Under the pieces are notes generated by a model. It ran no database searches. It was not told the DNA's origin and saw nothing but the letters and a program-made list of their open reading frames with translations. Source: Symsagittifera roscoffensis (taxonomy: Eukaryota; Xenacoelomorpha; Acoela; Convolutidae). Taken from it: 64,000 nt of DNA. The stretch spans positions 67,263,548-67,327,547 of the forward strand of contig NC_087064.1 in the NCBI RefSeq assembly GCF_963678635.1, in the 5' to 3' direction. The position numbers and the translations under genes were made by a program. Position 1 is the first letter of the stretch. The number at the start of each line of letters is the position of its first letter. Shown one piece after another: positions 44,271 through 55,100 of the stretch.

Positions 44271-44444
44271 ATGTTTTATGACAACGACGATCCGAACAAC
44301 GGCAAAATGCTAGTCAAAGAAAAAGTTTTGTATTTGAAATACAAAGAAGAATTGAACGACGCTGGAAACACGAAAGTTGTCAACTGCAAAACAAACAACT
44401 CCCACTGTAGCCGTTTGTATCAACCACGCCAAAAGAATGGTTAA
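44271..44444 (+). CDS. Small ORF of 57 codons, unknown
   Basis: ATG at 44271, preceded by an in-frame stop, to TAA at 44442. It reads MFYDNDDPNNGKMLVKEK, VLYLKYKEELNDAG, then TKVVNCKTNNSHCSRLYQ and ends KNG. Codon composition looks more protein-like than the flanks. It sits between two LINE-derived blocks, so it could be host sequence captured between elements, or part of a retroelement ORF. No family recognised. Confidence 0.3.
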   Translation: MFYDNDDPNNGKMLVKEKVLYLKYKEELNDAGNTKVVNCKTNNSHCSRLYQPRQKNG

Positions 44445-44449
44445 TACTT

Positions 44450-44875
44450 TTTAGTATTGGTTTTCCAAAGGTCATTCAATAGTAAAACAAGTCCCGAAGT
44501 TTTTACCAAAGGTACCCTTAGGTACCACCGGTGAGAACATGTGTCCCTGTCCTATTTCTTCAAAGGTGCCCTTAGAAACGAAATGAAAAACACCACCAAT
44601 GAAATGAAAAACCAAAGGTTGAAATGAAAACCACCACCATAATGGCGGAAAATACATGCAAAACTTGCAATAGCAATATAAATGCAAGAGACCAATCTTT
44701 TGATTTTCTAACATAGGGATTTAGAATGCATCTGACAGCAAAGTTCAACAAACTTAGTAAAAACGCATTGTCAGGTATAAAGGAATTGAGCAAGAACATA
44801 CTTTACTGTGTTACACGTGCGTTTCGGCATACCAACAAGATTAGATAAAGTCACTACTGGCAAAACCAGACCCAG
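44450..44875. other. Short spacer between the two LINE regions
   Basis: Contains small local duplications (GGTACCCTTAGGTACC; AATGAAAAACCACCACC-type words). Minus-strand ORFs of 75-80 codons have no support. Confidence 0.4.
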
Positions 44876-44879
44876 TAAA

Positions 44880-47800
44880 GGAGGAGAAACTTGACAAAAA
44901 AGGAAAATGAGATGAAAGAACTTAAGGAGACAGTCTCGGAAATTAAAAACATAATATCAAAACCAGCAAAACAACCAGAAATAAAACCAAATCAAAAAAT
45001 ATCAAACTTAACCACATCGGATTGAAACAAAAAAAAACCAGACATTAGGAATAAGGATTAGAGGAGTAAAAGAGAGCGATGACAAGGATCCTAGAAAGCG
45101 CCAACAACACGACTTCTGCGAAGTACAAAAATCCTGACTCATATGGAGGTTGAATGAAAGTTCAACGAATGGATTAGACTAGGGCAAAGAGGTAATGATC
45201 GTGACAGAATGATAATTCCTAAACTGCCAAATTTATGGCTGAAATGGTTGGTCTCATCATCAGCACGATAACAGAAAAACTATGGAGCTCCAGTATTCAT
45301 AGCAAGGAAATAACAAACGAAGAAGCCGCGATAGAAAACGAAATTTTTAAAGAAAAGAAGAGAATTTATAGATCAGGGGCGAAATAAGAAAAACCTTAGT
45401 CTAAGGGATGGCAAGCCATACAAAAGAGATGGAAACCAATGGATAGTGATATCGCCTAAATCTGAAACAACAGACAACAATTGACTAAGACAAAAAGTTA
45501 TTCTCCTACTAAATAATGTCAGAAGCATCTTAGAATATTCTAGAAGAACTCTCGTCCCGAATGCCATCCAATCTAAAAACATCTACGATATCATTTGTCT
45601 AACAGAGACATGGTTAACTGAAAATGTGACGACAGGAGCAATATTTCTTGACAAATTTAACATCCATAGGACTGACAGGCAAAGAGTTAGCGGCAAATCA
45701 ATATTTCTTGACAAATTTAACATCCATAGGATTGACAGGCAAAGAGTTAGCGGCAAATCATAACGTCAGAAGCATCTTAGAATATTCTAGAAGAACTCTC
45801 GTCCCGAATGCCATCCAATGCCATCCAATAATGTCAGAAGCATCTTAGAATATTCTAGAAGAACTCTCGTCCCGAATGCCAGCCAATCTAAAAACATCTG
45901 CGATATCATTTGTCTAACAGAGACATGGTTAACGGAAAATGTGACGACAGGAGCAATATTTCTTGACAAATTTAACATCCATAGGATTGACAGGCAAAGA
46001 GTTAGCGGCAAATCAAAATACGGAGGTGTTAGAATTGCGATAAACCACGAAATACCTCACTACTGCATACTCTCAACTTTCAAGGACTGCCTAATAGTCA
46101 AGCTCTTGATCGAAAACCCCGTCATTATAGCTTGCATATACTGTGCCCCCAAAGGAAGCAAATACCGCTGGTCGTCAAAAGCCCTACTGAGTTTTCTGTG
46201 TTTTATTAGGCAAAAACAAATAGAATTAAGTGTAAGAAACGTGATGATTACTGGAGACATCAACTTTGCTCAAACGGACTGGTTGACCCTAATCTCCTCT
46301 GATGAAGACGAACAGGACTTCCTGGTTGCTCTTGCAGATTTTAACTTCGAACAAATGATAACGGGAAAAGAAAAAGTACAACTAGACGTAAAACTCTGCA
46401 ACAACCCAGTTTGCTAAGTCTCGTGGAAAAAGACAATAGACTCACATCCCTTTGTAAAACGGATCATCCTCCTTACAACGCAAAACTCAACCTAATTTTA
46501 AAAAATAATTACATCAGAGAAAACGAAAAAAATGACCGTAATTTTTTCCAGGGATTATCATTCTTGAAAGCAAACTGGGAAGAAATAAATCAATACATCA
46601 ATGAAAACCCATTTAACCCATACTGCTACAGCAAAGTTGATCTAATGACTGAACTGTGGTACACTTGGCTACTTAACATAATCGAAAAGCACATACCCAG
46701 GAAAAAAACATCGAAGTTCTCTGGCACCTTGGGTAACATCTGAAACATCAAATCTCATCAAAATTATAGATACAATGCGCTGAAAATGTGAAAAAAAACC
46801 TGACCGAATGTCAGTTAGACAAACCGAAAACAATTGAAAAACACTTCGAGTTAAACTTCAGAGAAGTCAAAAGAGCATACGAAGAAAACTTATTTGTTGA
46901 TGGTAGCTTCTCAAAATTGCAAAATTATTTTAGAGGTATTCGGAAAACAGATACAATCCCAGGTGAAACCTACCTAAATGATCAAAGAGCTACATCTAAT
47001 ATCGATAGAACCTATTTGTTTAACAAATACTTTCAGTCAGTTTTTAGCCACTCTCTCTTTGTAGGCAAGAATAACCCATCTCATGAATGTAAAACAGCTC
47101 TTCTCTATTTTATCATAATGGAAATAGAAAAAATTCTCGAAAACTTGGATATCAACAAAACCAAAGGACCTGATAACCTAGGAGACATTCTTTCGAAAAA
47201 AAACTAAACTGTTCTATCTCTAAATCTTTCTTTCTTCTTTTTAACACAATTTCTAAGAAATGTGTTTTTCCATCAACATGGAAAATAACCGAAATTATTC
47301 CTATCTTCAAAGAGGGAGACAAACAACTTGTCTCAAACTACCGGCCAATAAGTCTGCTAACGCTTATCTCAAAGGTGTTAGAAAAATTAATTTTCGATAA
47401 ATTGATTTCATCAGTAAAATTTAGCATCACAAACTCACAACACGACTTCCGACAAAAACGATCTACTGTTACAAACCTCATTGAGTATCTCCATGAGGTA
47501 TATAGTTACTATGATAATATCGAAACAAATTATCTGGCTTGCCTCTACCTAGGTTTCCAAAAGGCTTTCGACAAGATGAACCACGCAATGATAATTGAAA
47601 AAATTAGGAGCTTTGGTTTCACGGGACAATGTTTAAAGCTACTAAAAATTTATCCAACAGATAGAAAACGAACCGTTCGCATTGGAGAAGCAGCATCCGA
47701 GCCCTTACCAGTACACAGTGGTGTGCCTCAGGGGTAAATTCTCGGGCCTTTGATGTTTATTCTCTATATAAATGACTTACCAGATTGTGCCATGTCAGCC

Positions 47801-48640
47801 AATTTTGGCTACGCAGACGATTACAAAATTGTTTGCAATGACCCATCAATTTTAAATATCGATGCGAAGAGAAGTTGGAGTTGGTGTGTAAAGATTTTTT
47901 ATGCCAGTAAATGTGTTAAAAACAAAAATTCTCATTGTGAAGGGAAATGCAAAAGTTGAAGTAAATGGAACTGTTCTCGAAGAAACAGCAGAAATTAAAG
48001 ATTTAGGTCTTATAATCACTAGCACATAATAATGGACTGAAAATGCTACAAATAGTTCTGCCAAAGCTCTGAAGGCATTGCGCTCTGTGAAAAGAAACAT
48101 CTCCAAATTAACAAATCAGGCCAAGAAATTAAAATCATGCAAATCATATGTTGCACCTATTGTAAGTTATGGCTCATCATTATTGAAACCCTCAAAAAGA
48201 GATCTTAAAATAATTGAAAAAAAGAAAGCAACAGCATGGATGTTGAATCCAACTCAAGAATACAAAGATCGATTGATTTCCCTACATATCCTTCCTCTGT
48301 CACTTTATCATGAACTACACATTCCACTGCCACTGCACAAAATCCCAATTGAAAAAACTGAGCTACAATGGAAAAACTTCATAAGTGTTAAGGAAAAAGG
48401 ACAAACAAGATATGAGAGTATAAAAAAATACGAAAGCAAACAATTTCTACTGCAAAAATCAGAATCTGATTTTTTCCTGAGAGCCTGCAATATTACGAAC
48501 GCCTTGAATGAACACCTCAAATTCGATATCATCTAGCACGAAAACATAAAAGAACTAATAACGAATGTTTTCTGGAGATATTTTAAAGAGAAAATATTTC
48601 TGGAGATATTTCTGTGTTCAAGTTGTCTGGCGTGACCACA
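44880..48640 (+). mobile_element. LINE (jockey/CR1-like) with ORF1 remnant, endonuclease and RT, inactive
   Basis: 44880-45370 encodes a broken ORF1: a K/E-rich coiled-coil-like start, then GIRIRGVKESDDKDPRKRQQ and LPNLWLKWLVSSS. From about 45515 comes an apurinic-type endonuclease with CLTETWL (catalytic Glu) and ITGDINF (catalytic Asp/Asn). RT follows with NLDINKTKGPDNL, YRPISLLTLI, FQKAFDKMNHAMI, SGVPQG-stop-ILGPLMFILYINDL and YADDYKIV. The C-terminus runs to about 48640 (NVFWRYFKEK). Open pieces lie at 45818-46417, 46411-46743, 46788-47207, 47375-47737, 47750-47959 and 48078-48536, in changing frames. One stop replaces the Ser codon inside the SGVPQGSILGP motif. Same general class as the 35-44 kb array but a different family. 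No poly-A tail or target duplication identified. Confidence 0.85.
45515..46015 (+). repeat. Tandem duplication within the LINE endonuclease
   Basis: The ~190 bp segment running from ATGTCAGAAGCATCTTAG to AGAGTTAGCGGCAAATC occurs at about 45517-45699 and again at 45829-46014. Partial copies lie between: its tail at 45690-45758 and its head at 45765-45830. CCATCCAATG is itself doubled near 45815. The last copy carries the frame used downstream. Confidence 0.85.
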
Positions 48641-49130
48641 CTTTTAAACAAGCTTTTGAATGGGACTCACCACAAACGGCGGGACCATCCTTCTAAACGA
48701 GTACCTTTTACTCTTGACCCCCTGCGAGCTTTCGTTGAGGAACTTGAAAATGCGTAAAAATCTTTAGCCAATCCATAGTTCCTTCTCTTCGCGTTTGTAC
48801 AATATATCTCCCTTTCTTTTGTTTTTTTCTTTGTTTAGTTGATGTTTTGTGCTGTTTTTCTGATATATCGTGTTTCAGTACATGCTCAGCAAACTAAAAC
48901 AAGAACTCTGGACCTCTTGCGACTCTGGGAACTAGAAAATAGTATTGCGCAAGTTGTTGACAAAAAAAATTTGGAACCAGACTATCAATTGTTGATGGAT
49001 GTTTGAAATGGTAGACCCATTCCACCCATTGTGTTTCTTATTCTTAAAGTATTATTCAAAATTCAGCGTAGACATTGTTTGCATTAACTTTCTTTGTTGA
49101 CTGAACACCATATTTGGTGATGGTTTCAGA
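48640..49130. other. Spacer between LINE and first SRF exon
   Basis: 48650-48760 may be an extension of the LINE 3' end (a short open stretch with ACTCACCACAAACGGCGGG). The rest is AT-rich. A possible acceptor GATGGTTTCAG ends at 49129, eight bases before the SRF ATG, suggesting an upstream 5'UTR exon that I could not locate. Confidence 0.4.
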
Positions 49131-49136
49131 TGTATC

Positions 49137-52100
49137 ATGTCCAACAAGAGGTTTTGTGGATTAATAAATACGCCTAAAACCGCGACCAACGACGAAAAGC
49201 ATTTCTTTGGATCACAGAATACTCCCTTGTTTGATATTCCCACTTTCAATTTTCAACCGACATCAGAGGAGCAACTATCGAAGCAGCAGAGCTTTGCAGC
49301 CAAAGACGTAGATTTCCTGAAAGGTAACAACCATGTGTTTTTGTTGATGTTTATCCTGACACGATCTGCTGTCTTTAATAGCAACATGGTCTTTGAGTAA
49401 CCAAATTGACAGAACATGTTACCAATGAACAGAAGCTTCTTCGGAATAATTTTTACGAGCAAAGTAGGTGGAAATTTTGAAGAGGTTTAATGATTTCTGT
49501 GACTGATTTCAGGTTTTGGTAACACTGTTAATTTGTGAATATAGATGGGCAACGAATCCACAGTAGGCGCAACTCAGTCTCAGACAGCGAACAATTAGAT
49601 GACTACTCTGGTGCCCCTCTGAAGTTAGCGGACCCACTCGAACACAGAGTCAAACGCCGACATCACTCAGGCGGAAGTCACTTAAGTGAAGTGTCTCCAA
49701 GACAGCCCATAGTTGCGACTGTAGAGCTGAAAACAGATTACGACCCCGATGAACTCATTGACTCGCTAGAGAGCGTGGCCAAGTCAATAGATCATAATCC
49801 GACAGCCAACGGAAGTTTGTTTCCCAGTAAAAGTTTATTTGACGAGAATGATGATGATGTTAATAGTGTAGATTTTGACCATTGTATCGACAACGATGAA
49901 ACCGAAACTATACCCGATGGCACGTCGGTTGTGGAAGAAAAAGCGAAAGGAAAAAAGACTAGAGGAAGAGTTAAAATTAACATTGAGTTAATCAAAGACA
50001 AGGAAAGACGGTCGACTACGTTTAGCAAGAGAAAAAACGGCATCCTAAAGAAGGCAAGATTTAAAAAAAGGATATGTTCTCATTAGCGACAAAATAAATG
50101 GTTTGGTAACTAGTTAAACGTTGTACCAGGCTCTGTTTTGTGGCTTCATAAATATTGCAGAGGTAAATAGTTTTGAAAGAAGTGTGAAAATGTCTTTTCA
50201 GGCGCGAGAGCTCGCAGTGCTAACAGGGGCCCAGGTAATGTTACTAATTGCTAGCGAAACAGGACATGTTTACTCATACGCCACTGAGAAGTTAAGACCC
50301 ATAATCCAGGGATCGGAAGGCGAACAGTTAGTGCTGAGCTGTCTGAAAACACCTAAAGATGCAGAAAAAGGAATGGGCTCTAAGCCTATCAAAATGGAGG
50401 TGATTCCTTGTGGCTCTCAGCAAACAAACACGGAAACAGTCAATGGGAATTTGAATTCTTTCAAACCGAAACTAGAAGATTTTTCAATACCAAAGAATGT
50501 AAGTCCCGTTGATGTAATTTACATGAGAGTATAAAATATGTTCAGAGTGATAATTTCTTAGTTGTTTAGAATCGCAAACGAAAGTTGGACGAGCTGCGAG
50601 AAATGCGAAATGATGCAAATAAATCGGTTGGTTCAGATTTATTCTAATTAATTGCCAAAGATATTCGTTTCTCCTATTGAAAATTCCTTGTTAATAGTTA
50701 AATACTTAACATAACAGTCACACTTGCTAGCGAAAACTGGCTCCTAAGTTGTTTCGGTGAAAAAAAATAGATTTTCAAAAGTTGCGGATGCGCATGGCAT
50801 ATGCGAATGTAATAGCTCATGACATTTTGAAGTTAAAAAAAATCGGTGATATAAACTGATAGTGTTACATTTGGAGCTCATGCAAGACAATGTGAAACTT
50901 AGCAACATTCAGTGCACTCTTTTTGTATAGAGAATTGCAAAAGGCTGGTACAGACGTAATTTATTAAAAAGATCAAATGAACTATTTCGGACAATTTTCT
51001 CATGCAAAATCTAAATTTTCAGATAAATTATATTTCAAGGTTGTCTCAAATTGAAATTTGCGTGAACTCATTACTTGAGTTCATTGACTCTTTTCAACTG
51101 TCTGTTGGCTATGTTTTATACTTTGAATTAAAACCAGACGAGATAGGAGCAGGGTGAATTATCTTACAGTTTTTCGAAATTCAAATGAGTCTAGATTAAT
51201 GATTTTTTTTTCAATTCAACTTTTGTTCATATAGTAATCGCTCTTGGATTATGGTCCTTGCTCTTTTTGCTGCTTCACATAGTTCATGCCGTCGATTTCT
51301 CGTTTTTGGTTTTTAGCGTCTCTTCATGTTATTTTTATCTGGTCTTGTCGGGAGCTTATCTCGTTAGGAGCTTACTGTTATGTATCTTTTTATCCTCAGT
51401 TTTCAGTGTTTTACACTAGCGTCAGCTTAATGTATTTTTACGAACCGTCTTTTTTTCTAACCCAAGTCGCAATTATTGGTGCCACGTGGGTTTTCTACCT
51501 TAATATATCTCGCAATTTTTTTAAAATGCAAATTCTACACAATTTGGCTTTATGCTTTCCGATATCGTTTATTTGTATTCGGCGCCACTTTTGCTGAATG
51601 TCATTGGCAATTTATTAGCATATGTAGCTGCTTTATTTTGATAAAAATTTGTCGATGCTTAAGAGTGCGTGGCTGAGTGTTAGTGCGTAAGGCTCAAAAT
51701 CTCTATATTGCAGTATGTCGCAGATTGAGTTTTTACTAATTCGAGGGCTGTTTCTATGTTTTCTTATTGTACTTTCTACAGCTGCTTTTTGTCGTGTTCT
51801 CGCAAGTGTAGAGTACGACAAAAAGCAGCTCTAGAAAGTGCAATAGGAAAAAAAATAGAAATAATCCTCGAATAAGCAAAGCTTTTGAGTTTCATGCACT
51901 AACTACGTAGTAAACGCGCGCTTAACCACTGACGAATACTAGTCACGAATGAAAGAGCTGCACATGCTAATAAATTGCCCAAGTCATTCAGCGAAAGTGG
52001 CACCCAAAACAAAAAGACAGAATTTTGCGAGTTAGTAAATTGAGCAAACTGAAGGCATCCACACTAACTTTAAATTTAACAAATAGCAAAACATAAAGCC

Positions 52101-55100
52101 ACATTATTACACCGAAGACTTTAGTCAAGGTGTTATGGTATCGTGTAACGGGTTTTTTTTTAATGTTGTCTGTTGTCAAGTGTCGACAAATAACGTCCAC
52201 AGTTATCAATTATCATGTGGGCTGGACTATATCGCGCTATGTCACGTGATTGCGTATGTTTGTTTCTTTATTTGTTCATCTTTATTTATTTAATTATCTG
52301 TTCTTCTATTTATTTAATTATGTTTAGTTTGCTTATATTTATTTATAATTTATGTATGTACATATTTATTTTTGTTTATTTTTATCACGTGTTTTGTTTA
52401 TTTATTTAATGATTCTTTCTTTCATTTAGTTTTGCTTTTATTATTTCTGCGTGTGTATTTATTTAATTTTTAGTTCTCGAACTGTTATTTTATGATCTAT
52501 GTCAATATATCAAAATTTTAGTGTATACATGTGTTATTACGATTTTTAGTTCTCGAACTGTTATTTCATGATCTTTGTCAATATATCAAAATTTTATTGT
52601 ATACATGTGTTAGTACCATTTTTAGTTCTCGAACTGTTATTCCATGATCTTTGTCAATATAGCAAAATTTTGGTGTATACATGTGTTAGTACGATTTTTA
52701 GCTCTAGAACTGTTATTCCATGATCTTTGTCAATATAGCAAAAATTTGACGTATACATGTGTTAGTACGATTTTTAGCTCTCGAACTGTTATTTCATGAT
52801 CTTTGCCAATATAGCAAAATTTTGGTGTATACATGTGTTCGTACGAGTTTTAGCTCACGAACTGTTATTTCAGGCCCTTTGTCAATATAGTAAACTTTTG
52901 GTGTATACATGTGTTAGTACGATTTTTAGTTCTAGAAGTGTTATTTTATGATCTTCGTTGATATATCAAAAATTTAACCTATACATGTGTTAGTACGATT
53001 TTTAGTTCTAGAACTGTTATTTCAGGCTCTTTCTCGATATAGCAAAATTTTGGTGTATACATGTATTAGTACGATTTTTTGTTCTAGAACTGTTATTCTT
53101 CAATTATTAGTTGTTCAAGTTGTTTGGTTTTTGCTTCAGTTTCTATGCCTTCGGTGTATTGCGCGTAGCGCCTATGTTGTTTAATATATGCATTTCAAAA
53201 AATGCGAGGTATATTGAGTTAAAAATTTCTGAAATCGAGTTGTTATTATGTTGCGTGAAACAAGTAGCTTCTTGTGACTGTGATTGTGCCCCAAAAAGCG
53301 GTGAACGTGCGCAAAAAACTTGCGACTTAAGTTATGCATCAAACACTATCGAAAACAAGACAAAAGCAGCTTTATAAAGTACAAGAAAAAGAAAAGTATT
53401 AATAAGCCTCAAAATAGCAAAATTTCGGTTACGTATTGGATTCGAACCTGCCACCTTGAGACCAAGAGTCACACACACATTGACCAATCAGTCACGCATC
53501 TTATTAGTCCATAAAAGATAGAAAATAAACACTAGCCAAAAAAAGCAGAGAACAAGTGCTAATGCAATTCACATTGCTACAGTGAAATATCCAAATAAGC
53601 GAACACTTTTAATAAACACTTTTATTTGCAAGATGGATTTGAAAAAAAAAGAAAGATAGAAAAAAAAACATTAGCCAGAAATAAAGCAGAGAACAGATGC
53701 TATGTAAATTACACTGCTGCATTGAAGTTTCCAAATAAGTGAACACTTTTATTTGCAAGTTAGGTTAGAAAGAAACAGAAGGTTCGTAATAACAACTTAA
53801 GCTGACGCTAGTGTTTGTTTTTTGAATTGTAAAACTTAAGAAAATTATTTATTTTGCTTGTTTCAAGTTTTCCAAAGCGCCGCTTTGCCTCGGTGTTTCA
53901 TCTTCCATTTTTGAAAGCTTCGTCCAAAAACGCTGTTTTTTTTTAATTCAAATATGGGTGACCAAATTATGATGTGACGGAAATTTTTGATATTCCCTGG
54001 CCAGTAAATTGCTTTAACTTATACATAGTAGAGCAATCAAGAATTCTGAGACATACGAAAATTCTTTTGACTTTTTTGCTATAATAGTTGCGTGACTGTG
54101 TTTTCTAAACTGCGTATAAGTTTTTCTCTTTATTGTACTTAGAATTGGTTAGTGGCTTCTTCTGCAGCTTCCTGGAAACATGAAAAATTCATGGTTTCTT
54201 TTTCATGAAATTGTAATATTTTGTCTGAGACTGGTAGTCAGTGATCTTCTTTTTTTCCACGGTAACAATTAATTGATTTAATGTCAAGTAGGGCGTATCG
54301 CAATTGGCGATTTAAGTTCAAAAGTTAAAGGGAATTTATATTTTTCCGAAAGTTCTCCAAGCTGCTGATAAATCCTCTGTATTGTGAATGAATTTATGTA
54401 AAAGTGCCTAGGTATTCAGTGAAGGCGGAATAATGTGAATTCAGACACCTTTAAAAAAGAACAAAACGGACAAAGTCCGAGGAATGTTTCAAGAGTAGCA
54501 CCAAATTTATATAAAAAATCATTTTAAATGCTTTTTAAAAAAACAGTCAAGATTCAATCTTGGTTATCGCCGAAAGTCGGCTCCAACCAGGTCGTCGACT
54601 TCAACAGTAAAAGTTTCGCGCACACACGCGGCTGTTCCACGCTGTACAGCAATGCCAAGTCTCTGCCGCAAGATAATTCGTTCAGTGATTAGTTTTTCAG
54701 GTCGAGTTCATTGTCGGTGTTTTTTTTTCAGAAAAAAAACTTAAAGTTTTGTTTTTCGACTTTTGTTTCGACTATTGAAAATGGGGAGGAACCTTGTATT
54801 CACGTTTGTTTTAATTTTTTTTTCTTTTTTTTTGTTTTATACTCAGTTTCAGCTGCCACAAATAATCATCAGAGGAAAATTAATGATATATCGTTTTGAA
54901 ATTCTTTCAGTCGTGATTCGAACGACCTTAAAGTATTTTCAAAAATCTTTATCGGCGTCGAGAAAAACCGGTTTGAAATTTTAGATTTTTCGTCTAGTTT
55001 CGAGTGAGCTAGCAGGCTTACAATAAACTATTTTGATAGCTTGAAAGCCTACAAATACTTAATATGACTTTTAAAGTTCAGTTTTGTTCTACTGTTGTTG

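Noticed and set aside
49513-49544. Alternative SRF acceptor GATTTCAG at 49512
   Set aside because: Joining exon 1 there gives an in-frame TGA after eight codons; the acceptor at 49544 keeps the frame.
52467-53100. Possible CRISPR-like regular array
   Set aside because: Units are contiguous 76-mers with no unique spacers, in a eukaryotic intron: a minisatellite.
53430-53512. Functional tRNA gene on the minus strand
   Set aside because: Box B is intact but acceptor and D stems do not pair, so only a tRNA-derived remnant is supported.
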